Source: SIG299 sp045531895 (GTDB lineage: Bacteria > Bacillota > Clostridia > Lachnospirales > Lachnospiraceae). Taken from it: a DNA stretch of 64,000 nucleotides. The notes below the pieces were generated by a model. The model made no database searches. It was not told where the DNA came from and saw nothing but the letters and a program-made list of their open reading frames with translations. This document shows positions 17,716-27,203 of this stretch, piece after piece; the stretch's first letter is position 1; each line of letters begins with the position of its first letter. The translations under genes and the position numbers were made by a program. Location: assembly GCA_045531895.1 (NCBI GenBank), contig JAZSEW010000119.1:1-64000 (forward strand), read 5' to 3'.

Positions 17716-19985
17716 CAGTTATTCCCTCCCGTTACAATATAGTCGTTTGCCGGGATGGTATATCCATCTGCTTTCTGCTCGTTATCAGAATAATTCACAT
17801 AAATGACTACTCCATTCTCATATGTGACGCGTCTTACGTCTTCACTGAGGATTTCGTGATTCGTCATTTGCTTACCGGAAACAGAGGATAAATTCGCAAC
17901 AAATTCTTTGTATGTTTCCACTACAATCGGTGACCAATCCGCAAAAGTCGAACTGAACAATGTATCACGTCCGGTATCTCTCAGATTCAGAGCCGATTCC
18001 TTTGTCAGGTAAAAATATGGCATGGAACCAAATTCTATCCATTTTAACTTCTGTGTCTGAAGATCATAGGATAAATTACCTGCATTCTCGGAAGAATACG
18101 GGATATATCCGGATACCACCATTTGTACAAAAGGAACCGCATAGTCCGTAATGGAAAGTCCAAAGGCATCCTCTCTCATATTATATAAATAATCTGCATA
18201 GCCATATACATACTGGTTTGCACCGTTCACCGCAATTGTGCGGCCTGCATCCGATGTATTTTTCAGAAGCTCTTCCAGTGCCTTCGTCATCTCTGCCTTT
18301 GTATATGCTGTAAATGCGTTAAAGTCTGCATATGCAAACTTACCAACATCCTCATAAGCAACTCCATAACCGGTGTAGTTCTTAAGCTGCTTCAGAAAAT
18401 CATTATTTCTGGTAAGTGCTGCCTTTGGATTCAATAAATAGTACATCAGACCATCCATATCCTCCACAGCAATTTCAATGCCCAAGCCATTATATGCTAC
18501 GTCGGCCTTCTGATCCAGATTTGAAGTATCACCGGATGCTAACAAAAATGGATTTTCAAGGAATACATTAACCGAGGAATTTTTCTCCGCATACTCAGAA
18601 ACCTTCTTCAGACCACTTTTTCCGCCAAGATGTGAATCCGGTCCCCAGTACTCATATTCATCATAATCGTTCTGCCATGCTTCTAAAATCAGTTGGACAT
18701 TCTCGACTCCTTCGCTCTTTAACTGCTCTGTCATCTCAATTACCTGATCATAATCTGTCATGGCAATGTATTCATCAAATACAATTCCACTCTTGGTTGT
18801 TCCCATTAAAACTCTTAATGCGAGCGCATTATCTGCTGCATTATCTGCTTTCTTAAGCAATCCATTCTCTATAAGATAGTCCCTATAAGAAGCAGCCATA
18901 CCGCCATAATTAGCATCCTCTTCGGACAGAAATGCATATCTTACTTCTTTATCTTCAGGAATCACCGTTTTATCCACACGCTGTACCTGACCACCGGTTG
19001 CCATGCTGTTTTCACCACTGGAAACATTGTACATATTTACGTTGTAAACATTTCTTGTGTACAATTCAAAGCCAACGTGGTTTAAATCTACTACATAACC
19101 GGACGGATATGCAACTACCGCTGTATTTTCACAGCCATCGGTTGCGAATGCTACAAACGCATTCTCACCATTTTTAATTCCGCAGACAGGAAGTGCTGCC
19201 GTAAAACGATTATAGTCTTCATCCAACATAAGATTCAAATAAGTTGCAGACTTATTTGAGTAAGTATAATAGGTCGCAAATTTTACATTTGCCGGTCTTT
19301 CTTCCACTTTAGCAAACGTTGAAATTGCTCCGCAACCGTCCGGATACAAAATATATCCGTCCAAATCATTACCGCAGGTTCCTAAAAAAGGAAGCAGTTC
19401 AATTGTTGTAATCGCAAACTTAGAATGCTCTTCTATTTTTTCATACGGAACTCTGACCACAAGATTATCATCTTCCAGTGTATATTCCACCGTCACATAA
19501 ATACCCGGATTCAAAAATCCGTACGTAACCGCAACACCGTTTTCAATCAGATTAGACTCCAAATAGCCGCAATCCTTTCCTGCATACAACTGTTTTGCAC
19601 CGGAATCTCGCTTTTTTAAATCGTTGTACTTAATGGTAATTGCCGATTGAAGATGCGCAGCCCATTGCTTATTCATCTTTTTCAGATTACATGTTTCTTC
19701 ATCCGCAATGGATTTCCACACATATCCGTTTTCCAGATTTACAACTTTAATCGCACCCTTTACATCATTGTAAAGCAGCTCCAGACTATCTGTTTTTGCG
19801 ATGGAAACGTATTCTCCCTCGCCCAGAAGGTCTGCCGTCTTTTCCGGTGCTTCATATTCATCGCTGAATGTTATTGCATTATTCTTTGCTTCTTTAATGC
19901 TTGCCGAACCCCAAAGTACAAATGCGGCAAGGATTAGAAGAAAAATAATGGTGCCAAGTCTTTCTTTCAAAAACTTCTTAACCAT
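17715..19985 (-). CDS. DUF5696 family membrane-anchored extracytoplasmic protein
   Basis: This 756-residue protein has one N-terminal membrane segment (about 10-29), with the remainder predicted outside the cell. I recognise it as a DUF5696-type protein, a family without a settled function that occurs beside sugar ABC transporters. Residues about 395-690 read like a TIM barrel of the glycosidase type, with alternating hydrophobic strands such as NVQLILEAWQND and VNVFLENPF and many acidic and aromatic residues; this fold call is inference. The start at 19985 follows AAAGGAG. The stop overlaps the LplB-like start by one base. Tight coupling to permease genes suggests it processes or presents oligosaccharides at the transporter. 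Confidence 0.75.
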   Translation of the reverse strand: MVKKFLKERLGTIIFLLILAAFVLWGSASIKEAKNNAITFSDEYEAPEKTADLLGEGEYVSIAKTDSLELLYNDVKGAIKVVNLENGYVWKSIADEETCNLKKMNKQWAAHLQSAITIKYNDLKKRDSGAKQLYAGKDCGYLESNLIENGVAVTYGFLNPGIYVTVEYTLEDDNLVVRVPYEKIEEHSKFAITTIELLPFLGTCGNDLDGYILYPDGCGAISTFAKVEERPANVKFATYYTYSNKSATYLNLMLDEDYNRFTAALPVCGIKNGENAFVAFATDGCENTAVVAYPSGYVVDLNHVGFELYTRNVYNVNMYNVSSGENSMATGGQVQRVDKTVIPEDKEVRYAFLSEEDANYGGMAASYRDYLIENGLLKKADNAADNALALRVLMGTTKSGIVFDEYIAMTDYDQVIEMTEQLKSEGVENVQLILEAWQNDYDEYEYWGPDSHLGGKSGLKKVSEYAEKNSSVNVFLENPFLLASGDTSNLDQKADVAYNGLGIEIAVEDMDGLMYYLLNPKAALTRNNDFLKQLKNYTGYGVAYEDVGKFAYADFNAFTAYTKAEMTKALEELLKNTSDAGRTIAVNGANQYVYGYADYLYNMREDAFGLSITDYAVPFVQMVVSGYIPYSSENAGNLSYDLQTQKLKWIEFGSMPYFYLTKESALNLRDTGRDTLFSSTFADWSPIVVETYKEFVANLSSVSGKQMTNHEILSEDVRRVTYENGVVIYVNYSDNEQKADGYTIPANDYIVTGGNN

Positions 19986-20019
19986 GTTTTTATAAATCTC
20001 CTTTCACATTCTGCCGTCA

Positions 20020-22176
20020 TCATAGGAAGTTCAACTGGAATTCCTCAAACAACGAGATTACAAACTGTATCATTCGTCCGGTTAATACATAGCAAAGCAA
20101 AATAACAAGCCAAAGTACTAACATCAGAAACGCCGATACAAGCATCATTTTTACTGTTTTTCCAAAGGTATAGTTATTAAGTACCATCATCGCCAGGAAC
20201 AGGATTAAGAATAATCCAATATAAGCCAATGCCGAGAAAATACCATACCAGGATTTCTGTGTCTTCGACATGATGTTGGATAAAAACATCAACGGAATGT
20301 TAATCAAAATATAAGGTGTTAAACTGATGGCACTGGTAAAGGTAATCTCTTTTACCTTACTTTCACCACCGGAAATACTGGTTGCCATGAAGGAAGCCGG
20401 AATCCATGAAATCGGAACAAGCCAAATCTTCACCATTTCAAACCAAGGATTTACATCCTCTATTTCAATCGAAGCAAGTGGGAAATGAACCACATACAAA
20501 TATGCCATTTTTACAAGGTAAGCAGCAACAAAGAGAATAATCGGCACTGCCCAGTTAATTCTGTCTCTGTTATGCTTTACTCCGGCAATCGCATCAAATG
20601 GATGGAACAAGGTGTAGAAGGAATATTCTATGCCGGAAACAATTCCCATCTTCTTGCTCTTATCCTGAATAAACTTCCAATAGCCCGCTTTCGCATGCTT
20701 CATAAACACTTTTGCAAGGAAGCATACTGCTACGATAATAAATATCGCAAGAAGCACAATCGGGAAGAAATTCGCACGAAGTACCTCGTATTTATATTCG
20801 TCAAAGGCCATCGTATAGACATCTCTGTCTTTTACAATCATTGCCTCTTCCATAGCTTCTTTGTACATTCCCTGCTTGTAAAAGGTTCTTGCAATTCCGA
20901 CATGCGCAAGGGAATAGTTTTCATCGGTAGCCAGAACCTTACGCCAATACTCATAGGAGCTCTCATAGTCACCATTGTTGTAAGCAGAGGTTGCCTGATG
21001 AATATAGGTAATGAATTCTGTAGGTTCAAACACCTGGATGTTGTTATTAATCTGATCTAACACATAAAGTCTGCCTTTACTGTCTACATCAATTGCACTT
21101 GGTCTTGTAAAGGTTCCTTTTTTCTCTCCCAGTCCGCCGAATGCTACTAACATTCTTCCGTCCTGATCATACTGGTATACTTTACCGTTTAACTGCTCAA
21201 CTACAGTTACAATACCTTCTTTATCTACGCAGATATCCACAAATACCGGTTCAATATACATTCCTTCGTCATTGAAATATTCACCGAATTTGAAGCTCTG
21301 TCCGGCAACTACTGCCTTCAACAGTTTGTTATTAATAAAGTCGGTAATCGGATTTCGGATAGAGTTACCAATTGTTTTGTACTTACGGTACACGTTTGTA
21401 CCAATGGAATTCAGCTTCTTAATTTCGCCTTCCTCACGCTCCATGCTGGTGGCATATACCATGCCGTCATCGCCATAGGTCACGTTAATATAAGAGGCTG
21501 CCAGACGCTTGGTATGAAGAAGCTTCTGACGTTCCGAAGCAAACATTCTGATAAGAACTTCCGACAAATCGTATCCGATATTTGTCTGTCCATAGTAACC
21601 ACGGAAAGCATTGTTTCCGTCGATTGCCATGATATTCTCACTCTTTACCGTGTAGATATAACCGGTCTTGGTAACAACCAGCTTTGTTGGAGTAAATACT
21701 TCTCCGGTTTCCAATTCACTTTCCGGATTTGTAAACTCTTCTACAAAGTTACCATTACAATCCATATGTACAATACGGTTATTTTCCGTATCTGCCACAT
21801 ACATATCTCCGTCGGCATCTACAAAAATACCCTGTGGAGATTTAAATGCTTTGTCCGGGCCATAGAAAATAGCAACCGTTTCATAATCGGAATTCATCTT
21901 TACAACACGATGATTTCCGCTGTCCACAACATAAATATTATCATAATCATCTATGAATAAATCCTGTGGCTTCTTAAAATCTGTCTTTTTATCCTCATAA
22001 CTGCCGATGTTATTGATAACATCACTCACTACATAACACTCCGGCACCGGCTGACGATAATTGTCATCACCGGTTACATAGCTGGTCGACTGAGCAGCAT
22101 ATACCGCTTCGCAGTTTGATGATATCATGATTAACGCTGCCAGAAGCAACGCAATAATATTTTTTAGCTTTCTCAT
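20020..22176 (-). CDS. NHL-repeat, TPR and Yip1-domain membrane protein
   Basis: Three parts are visible in this 718-residue protein. After a signal peptide (about 1-28, VYAA-type cleavage), residues about 55-385 form an NHL beta-propeller with repeats such as DNIYVVDSGNHRVVKM and GDMYVADTENNRIVHM. A TPR-like helical pair follows (about 390-450), then a membrane segment (about 469-489) and a Yip1-like multi-pass region (about 515-715). The propeller should therefore face outward. NHL propellers commonly bind ligands or proteins; Yip1 domains have no defined bacterial role. The gene sits 15 bases after a permease gene and 34 before the DUF5696 gene. A receptor or scaffold role for the importer is likely but unproven. 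Confidence 0.78.
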   Translation of the reverse strand: MRKLKNIIALLLAALIMISSNCEAVYAAQSTSYVTGDDNYRQPVPECYVVSDVINNIGSYEDKKTDFKKPQDLFIDDYDNIYVVDSGNHRVVKMNSDYETVAIFYGPDKAFKSPQGIFVDADGDMYVADTENNRIVHMDCNGNFVEEFTNPESELETGEVFTPTKLVVTKTGYIYTVKSENIMAIDGNNAFRGYYGQTNIGYDLSEVLIRMFASERQKLLHTKRLAASYINVTYGDDGMVYATSMEREEGEIKKLNSIGTNVYRKYKTIGNSIRNPITDFINNKLLKAVVAGQSFKFGEYFNDEGMYIEPVFVDICVDKEGIVTVVEQLNGKVYQYDQDGRMLVAFGGLGEKKGTFTRPSAIDVDSKGRLYVLDQINNNIQVFEPTEFITYIHQATSAYNNGDYESSYEYWRKVLATDENYSLAHVGIARTFYKQGMYKEAMEEAMIVKDRDVYTMAFDEYKYEVLRANFFPIVLLAIFIIVAVCFLAKVFMKHAKAGYWKFIQDKSKKMGIVSGIEYSFYTLFHPFDAIAGVKHNRDRINWAVPIILFVAAYLVKMAYLYVVHFPLASIEIEDVNPWFEMVKIWLVPISWIPASFMATSISGGESKVKEITFTSAISLTPYILINIPLMFLSNIMSKTQKSWYGIFSALAYIGLFLILFLAMMVLNNYTFGKTVKMMLVSAFLMLVLWLVILLCYVLTGRMIQFVISLFEEFQLNFL

Positions 22177-22191
22177 CTTTCCTCCTGCGCT

Positions 22192-23073
22192 CTAGCCCTT
22201 AATACCGGAATACGTCATAGTTTCCATAACTCTTCCCTGCATAATGGTGAATAAAATTACTGTTGGTGCCGTCATAAGCAATGTAGATGCTGCAACCGCA
22301 CCTGCTCGACCTACTGACATTCCCGCAGCACCACCGGAGATTGTCTGGAGTGCCAAAGGAAGTGTTTTCATCGCCTGGCTTGTAACGTAAATAAGTGGTG
22401 AAAAATAATCGTTCCAGTTACTTACGAAAGAGAACACAACCAGTGTCGACCATGCCGGAGCAAGTGCCGGCATTACCATTTTAATAAAGATTTTAAATTC
22501 GCCCGCGCCATCGATTCTGGCTGCTTCAATCAATTCATCCGGATACTGCTGGATAAACTGTCTCATCAGGAAACAGTTGTAGGCAACCGCAATATTCGGA
22601 AGAATCAGCGCCCAATAGCTGTCAATCAGTCCAAGACCGTTTACAATCATATAACTCGGAATCTTGGTTACATGCGGCGAGAACATAAGTGCAATTAATA
22701 TTAAATCAAAAACAAGTTTTCCACCAACCGGCTTAAATTTTACAAGTGAATATGCCGCAAGTGAGGAAACCATAACTGTCAGTATAACGACAGCAGTTGT
22801 AACAACAATACTGTTAAACGCGTATCTGGTAAACGGTACTGTCGAACTTCCCAGAGAAATTACCAGGTCGGTAAAATTCTTCGTCGTCGGATTTTTTACA
22901 TAAAATCTCGGTGGGAATACAAAAAGTTCATCTAACGGTTTAAACGCTGTTACCACAACGTATACCAATGGCAAAACGGTAAATAATACCAGCAATATCA
23001 TTATTGCATATAACAGGATCCCGGCAAACGTAATATGAAGCCACTGTCCACGAAACCATTTTATCTTAATCAT
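22192..23073 (-). CDS. carbohydrate ABC transporter permease (MalG type)
   Basis: This 293-residue protein has six predicted membrane segments and the EAA loop IEAARIDGAGEFKIFIKMVMP. The N-terminal half has the usual MalG-side pattern PLVYVVVTAFKPLDEL. Its start at 23073 has a GAGAGG ribosome site. It lies 22 bases after its MalF-type partner and 15 before the NHL-Yip1 gene. It forms the first permease pair of the import module, fed by the large binding protein encoded upstream. Confidence 0.9.
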   Translation of the reverse strand: MIKIKWFRGQWLHITFAGILLYAIMILLVLFTVLPLVYVVVTAFKPLDELFVFPPRFYVKNPTTKNFTDLVISLGSSTVPFTRYAFNSIVVTTAVVILTVMVSSLAAYSLVKFKPVGGKLVFDLILIALMFSPHVTKIPSYMIVNGLGLIDSYWALILPNIAVAYNCFLMRQFIQQYPDELIEAARIDGAGEFKIFIKMVMPALAPAWSTLVVFSFVSNWNDYFSPLIYVTSQAMKTLPLALQTISGGAAGMSVGRAGAVAASTLLMTAPTVILFTIMQGRVMETMTYSGIKG

Positions 23074-23095
23074 CAGCTTTACCCTCTCTAATCAA

Positions 23096-24043
23096 TTATT
23101 CATCCTTCGACGAAAGCACTCTCATAACTATTTTACCAAGAATAAAGGTAATCAGGAATAAGACTACGGCAACTGCCGAAGCGTAACCCATCTGGAAACG
23201 GATAAACGCATAGTCATAAAGATGTGCCACAATCGTATGCGCTGAATAATTCGGGCTCGGCATACCTGCAACCGATACCGCAATATCAAATACCGCGAAG
23301 CTTGATGTAATGGCGTTAATCGCACCAAACAACAACTGTGGTTTCATGGTTGGCAACGTAATGTAGAATAATTCCTGCATTTTGTTCTTCACACCATCAA
23401 TTGCTCCTGCCTCATACAGTGCCTTGTCAATGTTTTGAAGACCTGCGAGGAATACAAGGAAGCCGGTACCCATACTCATCCAGAGTGAGATGAACATTAC
23501 TACACCCATGATGTAGTCCGGATTGGTATTCCACAAAATCGGTTCATCAATCAGACCCATATTTAAAAGTACATTATTGATATAACCATAACGGTCACCG
23601 GAAAAGGCAATCATCCAAACAACTGACATTGCGACACCGGACGTAATGGATGGCGCATAAAACGCAAGTGCAAAAGCACGCTTGAATTTCAATTGGTTGA
23701 TTACCCATGCCGCAAAGAAGGATAATAAGTATCCGACCGGTCCGGTAATTACAGCAAATTTTACTGTATTTGAAATAGATGTCATAAAAACTTCATCATC
23801 CAAAAACAAAAGCTTATAATTGTTTACCCCGACAAAATGCGGCTTCTGCATCATATTGTAATCCGTAAAGCTTAACCCTATCGCGGTAAGCACCGGTGCC
23901 ACCACGAAAATGGTAAAAAGGATTACGAACGGTAACAGGAACACATATCCCATCCAGTTTTTTCTGATAAATCGTTTCATTCTGGCACGGCGTACTTCCG
24001 GACTTTCATCCTTCCGCACCGTGCGAACTGCTGCTTTACTCAT
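23096..24043 (-). CDS. sugar ABC transporter permease (MalF/UgpA type)
   Basis: The protein has six predicted membrane segments and an EAA-like loop YEAGAIDGVKNKMQELFYITLP; A-G replaces the common A-A-R, which occurs in this subfamily. The ATG at 24043 is preferred over an in-frame TTG at 24049. It overlaps the end of the binding-protein gene by eight bases, so translation is coupled. The length is 315 residues from this start. Confidence 0.88.
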   Translation of the reverse strand: MSKAAVRTVRKDESPEVRRARMKRFIRKNWMGYVFLLPFVILFTIFVVAPVLTAIGLSFTDYNMMQKPHFVGVNNYKLLFLDDEVFMTSISNTVKFAVITGPVGYLLSFFAAWVINQLKFKRAFALAFYAPSITSGVAMSVVWMIAFSGDRYGYINNVLLNMGLIDEPILWNTNPDYIMGVVMFISLWMSMGTGFLVFLAGLQNIDKALYEAGAIDGVKNKMQELFYITLPTMKPQLLFGAINAITSSFAVFDIAVSVAGMPSPNYSAHTIVAHLYDYAFIRFQMGYASAVAVVLFLITFILGKIVMRVLSSKDE

Positions 24044-26975
24044 TAGCAATTACCCCGTATTCTTCCTGTTTCATTCTCAACTCTCGGTTGATTTCCTTTA
24101 CTGCCTGTTCCAAAGCCTCTCTGACATCCATACCACTGATAACCACACTGGTCCAGGCATTAGTCAGGTGACGATTTGTCATATAACCACCAAGAACGGT
24201 TGGAACTTCTTTTGCCCACTTCCACTCTTCCTGGATTGTTGCAATATCCTCTTCATTCCAGGAAAGACTTAAGAAAGCATTCTTATTTGCAGTGTTCCAT
24301 CTTGCTTCCTGACCCATCATTGCTTCTACTTCTTTCGCAAATCTGGTCTGCACTTCTTCAGAGGACCACCATTTTAAGAATTCCCAGCTCTGCTCCGGCT
24401 TTTCGGACTGTTTCATAATGATATCGCCCTTTTCTGTAATTGCACCTGCGGTTCGGTCAATTTCACCATCGGCATTTAAATGACCCGGAAGTGGCATAAT
24501 TCCCCACTTACCTGCAATTTCAGGTGCCGCAACGGAGAGCTGCATATACATATTGAAATCGCCTACGCCAAGAGGCATGATTCCGGAACGGAAATACTGA
24601 TAAAAGTTTGCAGTTTCCGGAACACCATAGTTGGTAAAGAGCTCTGTATACTCTTTAAACGCCGTAAATGCCTGTGGCGTATCTAACGCTGATTCAAGAC
24701 CGTCGTTCTTATAAAACTCACCGCCGTTCTGATAAAGGAACTGTGTGAAATCACGGCCAAAGTAGAACTGTAAACCTTCCTGATACAATGCCGGAAGTAC
24801 ATAATTATACATGTCATCCCAGGTGTTCGGAAGATCAATTCCATATTCGCTTAACAAATCCTTTCTATAATAAAGGACATTAAAATTCATGGTTTCCGGA
24901 ATCGCATACACGCCACCACGATACTCATAAGGTGTGAGTGTTGCGTCAACAAAGCGGTCACGTACCTCTTCAAAACCATCCATCTTGGAAAGATCATATA
25001 CCTGATCACGGATTGCGAATTCTACCGGAGAGGTAATATCTACACCAAGAGCCACGTCCGGTGCCTTTCCTGATGTAATGGAAAGCATCAGGGCATTTAC
25101 CTGTCCTGCATTTAACTGGGACGCAGGAAGAACGTTTACATTAATGGCAATTCCGGTTTTCGGTGTAAAATCTTCGTCTGCCATTTCCTTAATAACTTCT
25201 GCCCACTCTGTACCTCTTGCAATCCATACATTGATGGTATCCGTAACTACAACATCTTCAGAAAGCACGCTTCCGACATTGTCATAATCCTTCGTAAAGG
25301 AAACAAAAAACTGTTTCATTGTAACACCGAATTTCTGGAACGCATTCGATGTTTTGCTCACCCATTTATCTTCCGGACTTCCTACATAGAATCTGTCAAT
25401 AACAAGCGGACCGCTCTGCAGGGATAAGAACCATTCCGATAAACTCGTCTGGGAAGTCTGCAAATCTCCTGTTTTCTTTGCTATACTGAACGGATCCTCA
25501 ACCATCTCCTCAATCTGTGCCTTAATGGTAAGGAAGTTGTTTGCCATAGCAGGTGTTTTTTCTGACATATCCTTGGTGTAATTATACTTGAACTGCATGC
25601 TGTCAATTAAGTACAGCATCTTTTCCTTCATATCAGGAATTTTTTCAAAAAATCCGTAATCGTAGTTCGGGTCAGGAGAGCTTCCTGCTATCAGGTTAAT
25701 GTCAAGAAGCATATCAGACAGCACCTGGATATCATCCTGAATAGACGTAAGCACCGTTCCAAGGTCTCCTAATTTTACCGTCATTGTAATGGTATGTACA
25801 CCCTTCGTTAAATAAAATTCAAACGGCTGACCCTTATCATCGGACAATGTCCTAAGAGCCCACTGGGTATCATAGTCAAACTTATATTCTAACAATTCAG
25901 CAAATGGTACTTCTCCATCAATTGCAATCTGACGATAGGACGGAAGTCCGTCATTCCACTGCTGTTTTACATAAAGACCAATCTTGTATAAGCCATCCGC
26001 CGGAACCTCAAATTCCCATGTAATACTCTGATTTCCTGCTCTCCAGCGGTAACCGCCCATAACATTCAGCTTACGGTTTATCTCGGAAGACGGAATCACG
26101 AACGGATCACCATCATTTTCACGACGTAATGTCGGGTCATTCTTTTCTATTGCAGTAAGCTCTGCCTGGAAGTTAATAGTTTCCGCATTTGCCGGCTGAT
26201 AACCAAGACTCTGATATTCTGCTTTTACTTCTTCATAGTTTCTTATTACCTTTGGCTGACATACACGGATTCCGGAAACATACATTCCTGTTTTTAATGT
26301 TACAAAACGGATAGTATGAGTTCCTTTCTCTAAATGTATATTGAACTCCTCCGGAAGAATTCCCGAAGTATCATTGAGTCCTGCCGTTCTCCAGGAATTG
26401 ATTGCTATCTGTTTTGGTCTGGTCTCATCTCCGAGACTGTTTAAAACCGGTTCTCCTTCATCTACAAAGAAGCGGTCAAATACAATGTCGCCTGCCTCTG
26501 TAAAAGGATATTTACCATCTACATAAAGCGCTCTCTTTGCACCGTCTGAATTAGCGGTATCCAGATAATAATCCAGTTCCAAACGATAAATCGCTGTTTC
26601 AGGAACTGTTACATCAAATTCAAAATACTCAGAAGAAGCATCCGAGAAAATTGCATCTCTTCCTTCATATTCTACAACAGCAAGCTTTCCTTTATCATCT
26701 TTAATCTCAGACAAATCCACCGAAATACTCTGTGTTGCATTTGCGGAACCGGAAAACTTCTCTTGGGTTTCCAGATAAGACACCACGCCGTCTCCTGCTC
26801 CATATTTCCATTCAACCGGTATACCTTCATAGCCGGTATACTTATCCTTTAGCTTTGCGCCCGTTTCTGCCTTCAATGAAACAGCCGGCAAAAACAGAAA
26901 GCCCACTACCAGCAACAACGAAAATATTCTTGTTGCCACTTTGAAAAAACTCTTGTCACGCTTTCCTTTTTCCAT
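24036..26975 (-). CDS. large substrate-binding protein with two carbohydrate-binding-like modules
   Basis: This 979-residue secreted protein combines two beta-sandwich modules resembling CBM6/CBM35-type domains (about 50-235 and 245-405), a helical connector (about 410-520) and a C-terminal ABC substrate-binding domain (about 555-979; GKAPDVALGVDI, PETMNFNVLYYRKDLL and ELPNTWDDM-like segments). The signal region ends VSLKAETG with no lipobox cysteine, unlike the second binding protein of this locus. The ATG at 26975 follows GAGAGGAAAGAG; the in-frame TTG at 26996 lacks a site. It is the first gene of the leftward import block and overlaps the next permease. The extra modules probably hold polysaccharide or long oligosaccharide near the transporter. 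The module family assignment is approximate. Confidence 0.8.
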   Translation of the reverse strand: MEKGKRDKSFFKVATRIFSLLLVVGFLFLPAVSLKAETGAKLKDKYTGYEGIPVEWKYGAGDGVVSYLETQEKFSGSANATQSISVDLSEIKDDKGKLAVVEYEGRDAIFSDASSEYFEFDVTVPETAIYRLELDYYLDTANSDGAKRALYVDGKYPFTEAGDIVFDRFFVDEGEPVLNSLGDETRPKQIAINSWRTAGLNDTSGILPEEFNIHLEKGTHTIRFVTLKTGMYVSGIRVCQPKVIRNYEEVKAEYQSLGYQPANAETINFQAELTAIEKNDPTLRRENDGDPFVIPSSEINRKLNVMGGYRWRAGNQSITWEFEVPADGLYKIGLYVKQQWNDGLPSYRQIAIDGEVPFAELLEYKFDYDTQWALRTLSDDKGQPFEFYLTKGVHTITMTVKLGDLGTVLTSIQDDIQVLSDMLLDINLIAGSSPDPNYDYGFFEKIPDMKEKMLYLIDSMQFKYNYTKDMSEKTPAMANNFLTIKAQIEEMVEDPFSIAKKTGDLQTSQTSLSEWFLSLQSGPLVIDRFYVGSPEDKWVSKTSNAFQKFGVTMKQFFVSFTKDYDNVGSVLSEDVVVTDTINVWIARGTEWAEVIKEMADEDFTPKTGIAINVNVLPASQLNAGQVNALMLSITSGKAPDVALGVDITSPVEFAIRDQVYDLSKMDGFEEVRDRFVDATLTPYEYRGGVYAIPETMNFNVLYYRKDLLSEYGIDLPNTWDDMYNYVLPALYQEGLQFYFGRDFTQFLYQNGGEFYKNDGLESALDTPQAFTAFKEYTELFTNYGVPETANFYQYFRSGIMPLGVGDFNMYMQLSVAAPEIAGKWGIMPLPGHLNADGEIDRTAGAITEKGDIIMKQSEKPEQSWEFLKWWSSEEVQTRFAKEVEAMMGQEARWNTANKNAFLSLSWNEEDIATIQEEWKWAKEVPTVLGGYMTNRHLTNAWTSVVISGMDVREALEQAVKEINRELRMKQEEYGVIANE

Positions 26976-27063
26976 GAACTCTTTCCTCTCATCCAATTAT
27001 ATATTCGTATAAAATACATACATTATCATGGTTCATTTTACTTCATTTCGTCAATTTGCACAA

Positions 27064-27092
27064 TTGTTCTATTTTTTTTTTTGTGCTATAAT
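27064..27092 (+). promoter_or_regulatory. candidate promoter of AraC-family gene
   Basis: TTGTTC (27064-27069) and a perfect TATAAT (27087-27092) are 17 bases apart, about 110 bases before the TTG start of the AraC gene. The same 228-base gap must also hold the promoter of the leftward import block; a TATAAT on the minus strand near 27000 is its best -10 candidate, without a clear -35. Confidence 0.55.
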
Positions 27093-27203
27093 TTTAATTA
27101 CAGAAATAATCATTTTACAATTATATCGAAAAATATATGCAATATTTTTATTTTTGTGCTTTTTTTATATCAAGAGCCGTTTTAAGAAAAGGAGGACGCT
27201 TTT

